From positions 1 through 64,000 of the forward strand of contig JAGVSM010004585.1 in the NCBI GenBank assembly GCA_022494885.1: a stretch of 64,000 bases of DNA, in the 5' to 3' direction. Shown here in pieces: positions 42,355-52,658 of the stretch. The notes below the pieces were generated by a model. The model had not been told where the DNA came from and ran no database searches. It saw nothing but the letters and a program-made list of their open reading frames with translations. This DNA comes from Micrasema longulum (lineage: Eukaryota; Arthropoda; Insecta; Trichoptera; Brachycentridae). Each line of letters begins with the position of its first letter. Position 1 is the first letter of the stretch. Position numbers and translations under genes: made by a program.

Positions 42355-42602
42355 GCCTTGTGATGTAATGGTCAGCGCATATGCCTACCATGCAAGAGGT
42401 CTCGGGTTTGATTTCCGACATGGTAGATATGAAATATTTATTTCAAATTCCGGTTTCACACAAGAATATTTCATACTCCCTGGACTAGCGTAAACTGATT
42501 ATCTTATCTTCATGTTACAAAAATGATCAAGATACGCTGCGATTGGTGTACCAATGCAGTACTCTATGCGCCATTAGGTGCGGAAAGGGAATGATGATGA
42601 AG
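42355..42602 (+). mobile_element. SINE1, reference copy k
   Basis: This is an almost complete copy. The head is GTGATGTAATGGTCAGCGCA (A box region), TATGCCTACCATGCAAGAGG, then CTCGGGTTTGATTTCC (B box 42403-42416). The body is TATGAAATATTTATTTCAAA, GAATATTTCATACTCCCTGG, ACTAGC, CTTCATGTTACAAAAATGAT, CAAGATACGCTGCGATTGG. The 3' end is TGCAGTACTCTATGCGCCAT, TAGGTGCGGAAAGGGAATGA, TGATGA. The head would carry an internal RNA polymerase III promoter. Confidence 0.75.
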
Positions 42603-42835
42603 CTTTTAGTACAATTTGAGTAATGGCAAAGACTCATGCGTTCCGGGTTCATTCCCGAAATAATATCGCTGTCCACACAGAAACAAGTCCGAAATTGTCA
42701 TATTTGAGTTAGACATGGATTAGAGTCGAATAGCCGATATTCTTCCAATCCCACTCGGAAAAAGCTAAATAAAGGCTATATTTATAAAGACTGTATATTT
42801 CTTTGTGGAATTTTTCTTTCGTTCAAACTCATATA

Positions 42836-42873
42836 TTCCACACAGAAACATATCGAAATGTTTCTGTGTGGAA
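42836..42873. repeat. Perfect 16-bp inverted repeat
   Basis: TTCCACACAGAAACAT (42836-42851) and its exact complement (42858-42873) flank ATCGAA. A partial copy of the arm, GTCCACACAGAAACAAG, lies at 42671-42687, so the word is locally repeated. Its role is unknown. Confidence 0.6.
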
Positions 42874-43299
42874 ATTAGAATAGTGAGTGATAAATGTATT
42901 TATGTTCTATTCCATAGAGCAATCAGTCTGAAATAATAATTTTCACTTATTTTATTTAAATGTTTTGAATGAATTTGATCATCATTTTGAATGGTTTTTG
43001 TTACAAGTACATTTAATTAAGGTTTTGACATTAATTATATAAATAAAAAAAATACTATGGGAGGTGATCTCTTATTATTTGAATGTGTACAAATTAATAC
43101 TTGCAGACAAATTAATTACTGGATTATATCCATGCTGGTCTAATAACAACATTATTGATATCTTACACTCAAAATATGGCTCGATTTTTTATACATTAAT
43201 ATTGGAATGATAAAATAGGCGATATCTCTGTTGCGCCGATTTCTAGTTGTTTCCCTGTGGAACCGGGGCAGCGATATTATTCTTAAGTTATTACATAAT

Positions 43300-44113
43300 T
43301 ATTAGACACTTTAAATTTAATTTTATTAGAAGATCGTTGAAAAATAAATGACCTCCTTTTTTTATTTTAAATTTTAAATTTGGAGCTCGATTGTTGTGAA
43401 CTCCTGAATCTCATTAACTTCAAAATACCTAATCGAGTCACTAGAAGTACGGAGTTGTTTGCAACTACGAGTACATACGTGGGTACTAACTATGCACGAC
43501 ACTCTCCGATTCCGCGTTTACATTCCTTCGCAAACAAATTTATTTGTGAAATAGACATTTTTAATACGACAATTATCAATTTTAAAACGTTCTTAAATGC
43601 ACTATTTGAAACAAATCATTAATGTCGTAATAAAACTTTCTTTTTCATACAATTCTTTCCCTGTTTTTGATGTGTATTATAATTATCTTATCTCTTTCTG
43701 ATATTAATTTATCAAATATTTTTGTGTACCGTATATTATATTATTTTCACATATATACTTACTGTTAACTAATTTTCATTATTTGTTTTTAACAATAATT
43801 TGTTGATACCATTTTTTTTATACTTATAAGTATATGAAAATGTATTTATTTTTTTGTTTGAATTCTTTACAAGTTATTTACAATTTGCTTTTTAATTCAA
43901 TTACTTTTATTATATCCATTTAATTTTTTTTTCTTTTTTACTATGTAAAGTTTCACTTTTTATTTTGCATGGCAGTATGCTTCTTATTGTTTCTAAATGT
44001 ATACAAAAAAGCATTGTTTATCTTTTAAATTTTTTACGCACTATGTTTGTACTTACCTGTATATTTTTTGTAAATGCCCCTTGGGCGTATTGTAAAATTA
44101 AATAAAATAAAAA
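43300..44113 (+). pseudogene. LINE insertion, 5'-truncated (copy J3), with readable empty site
   Basis: The C-terminal frame 43380-43622 reads LLNLINFKIPNRVTRSTELF, ATTSTYVGTNYARHSPIPRL, HSFANKFICEIDIFNTTIIN, FKTFLNAL and a stop, a good match to the C-terminus of Jockey/R1-type non-LTR elements (TNY..HSPI.RL...N.....DIF...I..FK). A 490-base T-rich 3' UTR ends in GCCCCTTGGGC (hairpin, 44077-44087), ATTGTAAAATTAAATAAAAT. ATAAT flanks both ends (43295-43299, 44114-44118), and the duplicate at 44501-44512 shows the unfilled site ACATAATCTCC. Confidence 0.75.
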
Positions 44114-44208
44114 ATAATCTCTGTAAAACGTATTGATCAACGACCAGAATATACGTAATTTTAGTAGTTCACGTGATTACGTCACAATGTTGTAATTAAA
44201 ATATCTAT

Positions 44209-44360
44209 CTATACCATCACGCCTCTCGCCCCGTAAATTCCTTGCGGGATAGATAGAGAGGAGTGAGCGCCACTCACTTCTATCCTGATATTCATTCCTT
44301 CCCTGGGCCTGGGTTTCCTCACATTCATGCTGTTCCTTATACATGCTCTTCTATTCCTTA
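44209..44360 (-). pseudogene. Non-LTR retrotransposon 3' fragment (copy L6)
   Basis: The minus strand reads RNRRACIRNSMNVRKPRPRE, GMNIRIEV, SGAHSSLS, parallel to L1's NRRACMIRCMNVEEAR and WRSILSAYPYG. It ends GGCGTGATGGTATAG like L1's GGCGTGATGGTAGTAG. The very 3' end only is retained. Confidence 0.55.
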
Positions 44361-44859
44361 CACTCAAAACATGGCTCGATTTTTTATACATTAATATTGG
44401 AATGATAAAATAGGCTAAATCTTTGACTGGCCATATCTCTGTTACACCGATTTCTAGATGTATCCCTGTGGAACTGGGGCAGCGATATTATCATTAAGTT
44501 ATTACATAATCTCCTTAAAACGTATTGATCAACGACCAGTATATACGTGATTTTAGAAGTACACGTTTTTAATCCATGTAGCTAATTACATTTACAACTC
44601 GTTTTTATTGCATTTTATTACGACGTAAAAAACTTTATTAAAAAATAAATGTAGCGAAATATTTTTGCGTATTTATCCTTTATATTTGGTTTAAGCATCC
44701 ATTACTTTTTTTACTCACATACTCTTATTTAATGATGATAGGGAATTTAATATGCACACCAATTGAATCACGATAATATGTTTCAAAAAGGCATGGTAAA
44801 ATCATTAATTGACTGCAAAGACAATGCACAACGATATATTGAAATGAAAAAACAATTTA

Positions 44860-45230
44860 GCTATCAACGATATTTTGAGTTTGTCCAAATGTTTGTAGAC
44901 AAATACTGTATTTCACTCCCTATGGAGCTTTAAATAGCAACATAATATTACAACAGAAAAAGGTTAAATTTTAGAGAAGGAAATATGGAAGTCAGGCATT
45001 TACATATAGGGCAAATAATATGTCATTGGTTGGCTAAGCGGCAACCTCAAAGTTTCAGGTCCTTAACTTTAAAAATCAAAAGAAGATAGAATTCAGAAAA
45101 TACGAATTTTCTACATTTCGCAAAATGGTGAATGTTACACAATGTATAATGCGATCACTTTGACCAGTCAATGATAGGTCCATAAGCCATACATAGACTT
45201 CCACATTTCCTGCTCTTTAATTTTAATTAA
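44860..45230 (+). mobile_element. Family C TIR element, copy with both arms
   Basis: The left arm is GAGAAGGAAATATGGAAGTC, AGGCATTTACATATAGGGC, ATGTCATTGGTTGGCTAAG (44973-45040). The inverted right arm is GGTGAATGTTACACAATGTA, CACTTTGACCAGTCAATGAT, AGGTCCATAAGCC, AGACTTCCACATTTCCTGCT (45128-45222). Upstream, GAGTTTGTCCAAATGTTTGT, AGACAAATAC (44877-44906) is a further family-associated word. The middle is shortened. Confidence 0.6.
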
Positions 45231-45264
45231 ATTCATTTTAATAAAATAGTAAAAAAGTATAAAT

Positions 45265-45410
45265 AAACAAAGAGGCTTGCTTGCTTTGAAACCGGTCGGT
45301 GAAAAATAAAAAATTGTGGTTAAAAACAAAGTTGTACTATTTATTTTATTATAATAGATAACCACAAAGTTAGTGCTTCAAATATAAACTTTATAAATTC
45401 ATTTTAGTAC
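45265..45410 (+). mobile_element. Penelope-like element 3' end, family B, copy B3
   Basis: GCTTGCTTGCTTTGAAACCG, GTCGGTGAAAAATAAAAAAT, then TTTATTTTATTATAATAG, TTAGTGCTTCAAATATAAAC. It starts within the hammerhead-like motif (helix II 3' strand) and keeps the GAAACCGGTCGGTG word exactly. The protein part is absent. Confidence 0.6.
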
Positions 45411-45427
45411 ACAACAAATTTAAATTT

Positions 45428-45710
45428 CATCGTCATCATTCGCTTTTCGCACCTAATGGTGCATAAAGCACTGCTATAATACACCAATCGCAGCGTATCT
45501 CGATCATTGTTGTTTTTTTTTTGTTATATAAAAGTAGGATGATCAGTCTTACGCTTCAGATACCAATCCAGGGACTATGAAATATTTGAGTATAAAAACA
45601 CCCTTTGAAATAAATATTTCATATCAACCATGTCGGGAATCAAACCCGAGACCTCTTGCATGGTAGGAAAACGTGACAACCATTACGCCACGGGGCCAAT
45701 AATTTAAATT
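45428..45710 (-). mobile_element. SINE1, copy l, near complete
   Basis: On the minus strand: head GGCCCCGTGGCGTAATGGTT, GTCACGTTTTCCTACCATGC, AAGAGGTCTCGGGTTTGATT, CCCGACATGG; body TTGATATGAAATATTTATTT, CAAAGGGTGTTTTTATACTC, AAATATTTCATAGTCCCTGG; 3' end AATGATCGAGATACGCTGCG, ATTGGTGTATTATAGCAGTG, ACCATTAGGTGCGAAAAGCG, AATGATGACGATG. Confidence 0.75.
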
Positions 45711-45744
45711 TAAGGCGTACTTATTATATAAAATAAAAAAACCA

Positions 45745-45917
45745 TTAGAAAGACTCTTGTCAAAGTAGTAGAAGATTCCTTGTCCAGGAAATCCCTTCGG
45801 GTCATGGAACAGATAAACATCCAGAGCGATATTGTTTAGCATAGCGATAGCCCTTTCAACAGGCTTAACCATCGGCAAGTTGGTCCTGTTTATTGGAATA
45901 TGAAACAATCTGTTCAT
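45745..45917 (-). CDS. Candidate exon or gene fragment, product not recognised
   Basis: The minus strand from 45917 reads MNRLFHIPINRTNLPMVKP, VERAIAMLNNIALDVYLFHD, PKGFPGQGIFYYFDKSLSNG, with base composition clearly richer in G+C than the flanks (45760-45890). An acceptor-like CCAATAAACAG precedes ACC AAC (about 45885), giving an alternative start at NLPMVKP. No good donor follows, as the frame runs into A+T-rich DNA and then the SINE1 head. It may be a host exon, a captured fragment or part of an unrecognised transposon. SINE1 copies lie on both sides. Confidence 0.35.
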
Positions 45918-45989
45918 TTCAAAATATTTTTCATCTCTGTTGTATTATGGCGAACTCAGCAATTAATTATTTACATTGATCTTGTCGGA

Positions 45990-46055
45990 AAACGAGCCAG
46001 GGATCTTGCGCGTTGTAACCAGATATGCTTACTACTGCACAACGAGGCGGACACA
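45990..46055 (-). mobile_element. SINE1 head fragment, copy p
   Basis: Minus strand: CCGCCTCGTTGTGCAGTAGT, AAGCATATCTGGTTACAACG, CGCAAGATCCCTGGCTCG. This is the tRNA-like head ending at the B box, with no body. Confidence 0.5.
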
Positions 46056-46084
46056 TTTTTTATAAAAAATAGCATGTTGTATTG

Positions 46085-46320
46085 GAATTTATAATAAAAA
46101 CAAAAGACGATTGATACTTAAATTTACAATTCACATTCGTTTCATCGCTTTCGCGACATCGTCAAGATTTGTACCATTTTCAAAAAATTAAAACTTTTTG
46201 TACTAAATCAGTAAGGAATGGGAATTAAAAATTATATAAGAGTAGTTGAATTGAATTATTTATGTCTGAAATGACTTTTTTAACAAAGAGTTATTAAGTA
46301 AAAATGCGTGTTATTTTAAT
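46085..46320 (-). repeat. Penelope-like family A, copy A8, with intact helix II
   Basis: Minus strand: TCTTGACGATGTCGCGAAAG, CGATGAAACGAATG. The hairpin TCGC-GAAA-GCGA (46145-46156) is perfect, and the core TTGACGA is one base from the hammerhead consensus. The CCGGTC and helix I are lost (GAAACGAATG). It has the family 3' end GTATCAATCGTCTTTTG. The upstream part to 46320 parallels copy A1. Confidence 0.5.
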
Positions 46321-47192
46321 TCGGTATGTTAGAAGGTAGATTTGAGTAAAAAAAATAATCACACCCGCATACTTTGTTCAACAGTTCTGGAGATAATATA
46401 CAAACACACCAAGCTTGACCTCTCTATCATGTTAAAAATTGACTCACATGCTCCTCATAATAATTACCGATAGCATGCTTACCTACAGGTTCTTCTGTGT
46501 TTTTCTGACTTAGACCAATTCGTCACTGATGACGCGCGCTGGGACGACTAACCTAATCTAACTATTTATTAGAGCGACGTTTTACGTAACCGATAATGGC
46601 AAAGCGTTTGATATTGCTTAATTAAAATTTTAATATATTTATTTCTGAAAGTTCAAACTGGGTTCGAAGGGTGTATATCACAGATATATTACCCGGGCAC
46701 CGTAAAGTCGCGTTTTTCGCAGGTTGTGGACTGGTAACAAAATTCACCCGGAGCTGGGGAATAATTTGCAGCGACGGTGGCTCTAGAGAAATACTTTTTA
46801 TCCTTTAAGTTAAGTTCGTTTCAAACATAGAAATTGTCTGGGTAATGAATGAAAAGACCGCAAAACTGGTATTCCCCTTTAAACATTTCAAACAATACTC
46901 TGAAACCAGACATTCTAATTTAATTGGGTTTGGGAGGCATTGGTCACATATGCTAATGAAGATTTCTCGTCGTTTGATGATATTCCAATAGTTAACTTGA
47001 TAAGAGATTGATTTCTATTTTATTCTTTGTATCTTTCCTTTTTAATAAATATTACATATGTGTGGATACAGAAATTGATATTTTTTCTCAATAAACAGTG
47101 ATTATTATTATTTTTATTACCTTCTTAATTACACTGTATTTTTACCGTCTATTCGTTTATAACATTTCCACAAAAGAAATATCACTTTTTGA
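46321..47192. other. No confident gene; G+C-richer patch at 46480-46800
   Basis: One frame across 46640-46810 stays open and includes a TRSWGIICSDGG word, but it has no start, good splice pair or second motif, so it is not called. No repeat family is recognised. Confidence 0.3.
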
Positions 47193-47888
47193 TCTTTATA
47201 TATATATAATTCCTCTGCGCGTGTGATGTCACCGAACTCCTCCTTAAGGGCTCAACCGATTTACCTGCGGTTTTCAGAGAAATATAGATCTTCGCGCTGT
47301 GCGTGTTCGTAGATATTAAAATGTCCAATCTAATGTGTAAAAGATAAGTTAGGAGCGTAAATGTTTTGTTCATCGATCTACCAGGGGTGCATTTGATGAG
47401 AATGCATTTACAAAAAATGGAAAGATGTTGTTTTTTTGTGTATAAAAAGTTTGTTTTTGAATGTTTATAAACAACATTTGCCTTTTATGGATTACAATCA
47501 GATTCTTTTCTTAAATTCCTTACAATTTCTCCCCATTTATTTCTTTTTATTGGATGTTTGGTTTTACTAAAATAATATTAAATTCAATATATTCAAAAAA
47601 ATCTTATTCCTAAATAAGTACACCACTCTGTTGGTGAGAAGACCGGAGTTTGACGTTTGCAAAAATAATGCCATATTTGAAAAAAAATCATTTAATGTTT
47701 TGGAATTCAACCGTAAACAAGTACCTAGGTACCTGCTTAAATTTAATATTCGAATATTAACAATTTTTAGTTTTTTAATTTAATTACAAACAATTACCTA
47801 AGTACCTACTTATCAATGAAAAGTCTTTTTCCAATCTAATAGCAGGCAAGCTAACGTTCGGGCAGGACAACATCTGTCGGATCCGCTA
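47193..47888 (+). mobile_element. Non-autonomous Helitron with both termini
   Basis: The 5' end is TCTTTATATATATATAATTC directly after an A (47192). The 3' end is AACGTTCGGGCAGGACAACA, TCTGTCGGATCCGCTAG directly before a T (47889), giving the Helitron A|TC...CTAG|T insertion pattern. The 5' region has GTGTGATGTCACCGAACTCC, TCCTTAAGGGCTCAACCGAT, as in many insect Helitrons. At 696 bp it encodes no Rep/helicase, so it depends on an autonomous partner. Homologues are at 30.8-32.2 and 39.2-39.6 kb. Confidence 0.75.
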
Positions 47889-48836
47889 GTATACTATATA
47901 ATATCAGATATTTTGATATTCATATAAATTTCGTAATATTTTTGCACCACAAGTTTATATTAAAAAATAAAACATACGCAACCATGTAACATACTGCACA
48001 AGTAATAATAACAGCAATCATAGTAGCTTAGCGAAGTATTTAAAAAAAACTTTACTCTAGTTTGTTTTGTTTAATTTTATGTAATTATCTTTGCTTTGGT
48101 AAATGCTATTTGTTCATTACTTTTGCTAATCTGGAAGTAATTGTTTAAACAGAAGTATTTCAAAATTGTGTAAACAAAACTAGTACAAGTGTGAATAAAC
48201 AATACAAAAGAGTCAAAAAGGAAATTATTAAGGTCTTTAGGTCCTTTTTTTGGGGATATTATATTATTTTCACGCGAAAAATATTCAATTTGCTTATTTC
48301 GTTTTTTTACCCTGAACATAAATTCTCGGCTATGCGTCGGATGGGCTTGCATTCATCCATCACCTTTTAGAAACGTTAATATTTTATGCTACCTTACCGA
48401 ATCCTGTGTTATGCCAGCCTGACTTGATGGAGGTACATTGACAGGGTTACCGTATGAGATGGGTTTAAACCAATGCCGCTTAGCGATACATGACCGAAAG
48501 AATGGTTAAGATTCTTTAGTGTTGGAGTATTATTAAAAAATAAAGACTTGACACACCTACTTGAAAGATTTATCACGTATTTTATTCACTCTGAAAAATG
48601 TTTCACGAGTACAGTACAGACAGTTTGATAGCTAAATTTAAACAAAATTATTCACTGTTTTGTTCACTTTCATACAATCAAAGACAAAAAAGCAAGATAC
48701 AGTACAAGATAACTGAATTTTTAATGATTGAAGTTTTTTTTTTGTTTTATTAGAAAGATGATCCGAGCTAGAGAAAAATCCAATTCCAAAATATTATTTT
48801 ATTTTATTTTATTAATTAATTTATTTTTGCAACCAA
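47889..48836. other. No gene seen
   Basis: It is A+T-rich except for a short richer patch at 48390-48520 (CCAGCCTGACTTGATGGAGG, GGTTACCGTATGAGATGGG) that has no open frame I trust. Confidence 0.4.
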
Positions 48837-49528
48837 CACAGTTATAGTAATAAACAAAACATACAGAATAACAACAAATAACAAGACCAATTAAAGGTTT
48901 CATATAGAAACAAAAATATAAAAAAAACAAAACGTACAGCTCGCTAGGGGTGAAAGGAAGTAGGATGGGAAAATAGGAAAGGAAGAGGAGAAGAAGAAAT
49001 AGTAAGTAAATATAAAACAATGAAAAAATAAATAAAAATTTAAATAAATGTACCCATACAACATACATACATATACATACACAGACACATCCATATATGA
49101 AAATACATATATATATATATATACATATATGACATACACATACATACATACATATACACACATGAACATGCATATAAATATACACAGTCATAGTAATAAA
49201 CAAAACATAGAGAATAACAACAAATAACAAGACTAATTAAAGGTTTCATATAGAAACAAAAATATAAAAAAACAAAACGTACAGCTCGCTAGGGGTGAAA
49301 GGAAGTAGGATGGGAAAATAGGAAAGGAAGAGGAGAAGAAGAAATAGTAAGTAAATATAAAACAATGAAAAAAGAAATAAAAATTTAAATAAATGTACCC
49401 ATACAACATACATACATATACATTCACAGACACATCCATATATGTACATACATATATATATATATACATATATGACATACACATACATACATACATATAC
49501 ACACATGAACATGCATATAAATATACAC
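48837..49528. repeat. 346-bp tandem duplication carrying CATA-type microsatellites
   Basis: Unit 1 is 48837-49182 and unit 2 is 49183-49528. They share AATAACAACAAATAACAAGA, AACGTACAGCTCGCTAGGGG, TGAAAGGAAGTAGGATGGGA and AGGAAGAGGAGAAGAAGAAA. They differ at a handful of positions (ATATATGAAAATACATAT against ATATATGTACATACATAT). Each unit ends in (CATA/TACA)n and (AT)n simple repeats. The minus-strand frames of 70-145 codons here (Tyr/Val/Cys-rich strings) are products of the microsatellite, not genes. Confidence 0.85.
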
Positions 49529-50157
49529 ACATGAACATATACACATTCACTAATGCACATACTTTTGCGTACATATATGTAATTAATATTAAAATAATGA
49601 AAACTATTAAAAGTAAAAGGATATAAAAATAGTAACTAAAAATTTTGCTCTTATGACGTCTATATCGCAATTTTGATATATTTTAAACAGTATTTTTTTT
49701 CGTTAAAAAGATCTATCGCGTTAAAATTTTTATCAAATGACGAGCATACTCGATATATGTATTCATTTTTACCCATATTCGATTGTTGAAGAGATGTTGA
49801 GAAAATATGATTTAGTCTACTATTATTATTATTGCTTTATCTACGATCGAATTTTATTTACTGAGGTAATTTTGTAATAATTTAGACAGAGGTAGGTATT
49901 TCTAAAAACGCTCCAGGGGTCTTATTAATTTAGTATACATAGTCTGTTTTTCTTCTATGCTTCGCTCTGCTCTGATAAACAATGTACGGGGAACACATTT
50001 TTAATGACTCTTTGAGGACGGATTACTTAAGGAACTTAAACGAAGCTCTTTCAAGCGAAAAAATATTCTGTTTCATAAAATGATAGTCAATTTCACAGTT
50101 ATTAGTTTAGAGAATTAACTTTTAATCGTAGATAAGCGATAATACAATTGTTCTCAT
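49529..50157. other. A+T-rich stretch, no gene seen
   Basis: The microsat-like tract tails off to about 49580. Nothing else is recognised. Confidence 0.45.
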
Positions 50158-50412
50158 GATCAGCATTCCGTTTTCGAACTTGATGGTGCATAGGGCACTG
50201 TATTGGTATGCAAATCGCAGCGTAACGTGATCATTTTTGTAACATGAAGGTAAGATGACCAGTCTTACGTTTCAGGTGCCATTTTAGGGGCTATGAAATT
50301 TTCTAGTGTAAAAATAATTTATTTTTTTAAATTCGCGTCAACTATGCCGGAAATCAAACCCGAGACCTCTTGCATGGTATAAAATACGCTGACCACTACA
50401 CAACGAGAATGG
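50158..50412 (-). mobile_element. SINE1, copy m
   Basis: Minus strand: TCTCGTTGTGTAGTGGTCAG, CGTATTTTATACCATGCAAG, AGGTCTCGGGTTTGATTTCC, GGCATAG; TTTCATAGCCCCTAAAATGG, CACC; ATCTTACCTTCATGTTACAA, AAATGATCACGTTACGCTGC; CAGTGCCCTATGCACCATCA. Confidence 0.7.
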
Positions 50413-50569
50413 AATTCTTAAGCAAGCGTTCTAGAATACCTAAAAGTTTTAGTAATAAATAATATAAATACATACGTTTTAAACTATGTTTTTAAGCGAT
50501 ACTTGTGTTTATACAAATTTTTGAATATGGGTACTGGTTTTTTAATAGTATTAAGTTTTTAAAAGTATA

Positions 50570-52256
50570 TTCTTCTTCTTTTTTCCTTACCACATCCATT
50601 ACTAGTTGCCTCCAGGAATTTTTTTTGCCAGCCAACACTCTCTTCTCCTCCCACGTCAATCCAGCGCCCCTCAGTTCCGCCAAATAAAGTCGAAAGATCG
50701 TCATCGACGGCCTTGCAGGACGGCGTGCCCATCTCGCAGGTTTAAAAAACAGGCAACTTGGGTTTTGGTTCTCCTAAGGCATGCGTAGCACGTGTCCAAG
50801 GCAGGTCCATTGCCGCATCCTCGAGACACATGTTTATAGGAGGCTGCTGCGTCCGTTCTCGGACTTAAATGTTAGTGATAAAATCGAACCAACTTATGCC
50901 TAATATTCTCCTCAAGCATTTTCTCTCAAAACGTTTCGTCTCAAACAAAAAACAAAAAGAAGTTTGGTGTTCTGAGCTTTGGTGTTCTAGTGTCAAGATT
51001 TCCACTCATATATAAGTACTGGCGTCATACAAGAATGGAATAATCGGCATTTTGTTTCGACCGAGTACAGGCTAGAGTTCCAGACAACAAGCATCGTGTT
51101 AAAAGAATGCTCCAGCAATTCCTAGGCGGGTTGCGAGCTCTTTGTGTATGCTTCCATCCTCAGTTATGTGAGCTCCCTGGTATTTAAAGCTGTCAATTTC
51201 CTCTATTCATTATTGTAAAGAGGCTTATCAGGGTTAGCACAAAATTTGTTGCACATAAAAGTATATGTTTTTGGGTTTTTCAAATATTAAAAATAAAAAA
51301 AGATATTTTTTCTCTTTAACTTAGAATAGTTATATTTTGTGTTTTTTTTTTTTGTTAATATGATTTACGATATGCCAATCTCTCCTATTTTTTTGAAAAA
51401 CATTTTTCTAAATTTTAGATTTTTACATGCCTATTAATAATGATTTTTTTACACAATAATTTATTAGCGTGATCATGGGATATGGTCCGCACACGACTTG
51501 CTAGGAATAAAATCAGTTCAGTTGACTCTCAGAATCTGCGGTACAGGAGCTCGTATTCTGTCCATGATTATGTGTGCAAGAATATTTTGTGGGTCGCTCA
51601 GTAGAGTTATTCCGAGGTAATCATTGCACTCTTAAGGATCTCTTTTCTTGTGAAGTGCAATAATTGTACCACTAAACCGATCCCTCGGACAACATTCTTC
51701 ATCCCAGATTTTTATTAATAAAGTGTGAGGAGGCTGAAGAATTGCATTTAAACTATTTTTTATCAGCTCGGGACGAAAACCATCTTCGCCCAGGGCTTTT
51801 CCATTCTTTAGGCATTTCACCGCCTTGATGATTTCATCAGTGATTAGAGAATGGTCAAGGATATTGGTAGCTCTAGGGATGTTTATTTGAACAGTTTCTG
51901 CCGAAACATCAAACAGGTCTGAGGGAGGCGGGCGATTAAGGACCTGGCAGAAATAATTCTCCCAGAAATCACACACTCGCTCCATATCAGACTCAACCTC
52001 CCCACTAGTACTGCGAACAAGACCTAGGTACGGATTTGTCTTGCTACATATTCGGCGAGCTTTTTGGAATAGTGTTTTGGAGTCATTTCTGCGAGATGCC
52101 TCTTCTGCTGCATTTATTTGTAAATCCAAGAAATGACGTTTGTCCGTGAGAGCAGATCTCTTGACAATGTCTTGGTATTGGTAGCTGTTCCTGATAACAA
52201 CAATTTGATCGGGGTCTGTTTCACTGTCTCTTGATACTTTCAGTTTTACTCCGTTT
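50570..52256 (-). pseudogene. Non-LTR (RTE-like) retrotransposon with RT domain, internally deleted (copy L9)
   Basis: Minus strand, in order: a pre-RT linker and RT N-terminus (EEASRRNDSKTLFQKARRIC, WENYFCQVLNRPPPSD, IKAVKCLKNGKALGEDGFRP, ELIKN, FSGTIIALHKKRDP). After a stop comes ECNDYLGITLL, ILAHIIMDRI, ILRVN, GKSCADHI-like remnants (to about 51480). About 240 bases of unrelated A+T-rich DNA (51240-51480) then replace the catalytic palm. The C-terminal part follows (DSFKYQGAHITEDGSIHKEL, ATRLGIAGAF; then RLYLAELRGAGLTWEEKRVL, AGKKNSWRQLV) to a (GAA)n tail at 50573-50582. Frames are broken in several places. This is the longest retroelement protein remnant in the window. Confidence 0.8.
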
Positions 52257-52364
52257 AAATGTAATTTTAAGTACTATTTTTAATACTTTATCAGTCGATT
52301 GCATTTATACGTGCTCGTTTTACGAAGTAAGATTTTGAAAAAATGTTTAAAAAAATGTAAAAAT

Positions 52365-52450
52365 AGGTAAAGAGCCTTGTAAATGTCTAGATTTTTACAT
52401 TCGCTTTTTAAAGAAATGTTCCATCTCTGTATCAAAAAATGTGATAAATT
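52365..52450 (-). repeat. Family C right-end fragment
   Basis: GAGCCTTGTAAATGTCTAGA, TTTTTACATTCGC, AATGTTCCATCTCTGTATCA corresponds to the family's AAGCCCTGTAAATGCCTGAC, TTCCATATTTCC, CTCCATCTCTGT right terminus. Confidence 0.35.
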
Positions 52451-52658
52451 ACAAAGTTAGAGATTATGTTAAAAATAACTTTGTTTTATTATTCAAAATG
52501 TTTTGATGGCTAAGATAAGTAGGTAAACAATATGATACATACATCAAACACAAAAAAGGGTAAAGATCTAACAGTTGCTTTTGATAGTTTTACTGTGTCA
52601 ATACTGTTACCTGCACTAATTAAACGTTTACTGGTAAGGGTGATGGCGTCATATCAGT

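Larger units (their letters stand above)
43157..44570 (+). repeat. Direct duplication of a roughly 210-bp segment, one copy split by a LINE
   Basis: Copy 1 is 43157-43299 plus 44119-44170. Copy 2 is 44356-44570 and is continuous. Shared words include GGCTCGATTTTTTATACATT, AATATTGGAATGATAAAATA, GGGGCAGCGATATTAT, AAGTTATTACATAAT, AAACGTATTGATCAACGACC. Copy 1 lacks about 15 bases (CTAAATCTTTGACTGG) present in copy 2. The unit has no coding frame, so it may be an unclassified repeat rather than a segmental event. Confidence 0.65.

Noticed and set aside
46640..46815. Frame with TRSWGIICSDGG, faintly like an SRCR-domain segment
   Set aside because: It has only one short resemblance, no conserved cysteine pattern, no start and no matching splice pair.
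48799..49670. Overlapping minus-strand frames of 69-145 codons rich in Tyr, Val, Cys and Met
   Set aside because: They translate CATA/TACA and AT microsatellites and are duplicated along with the 346-bp tandem repeat. Composition is dictated by the simple repeat.
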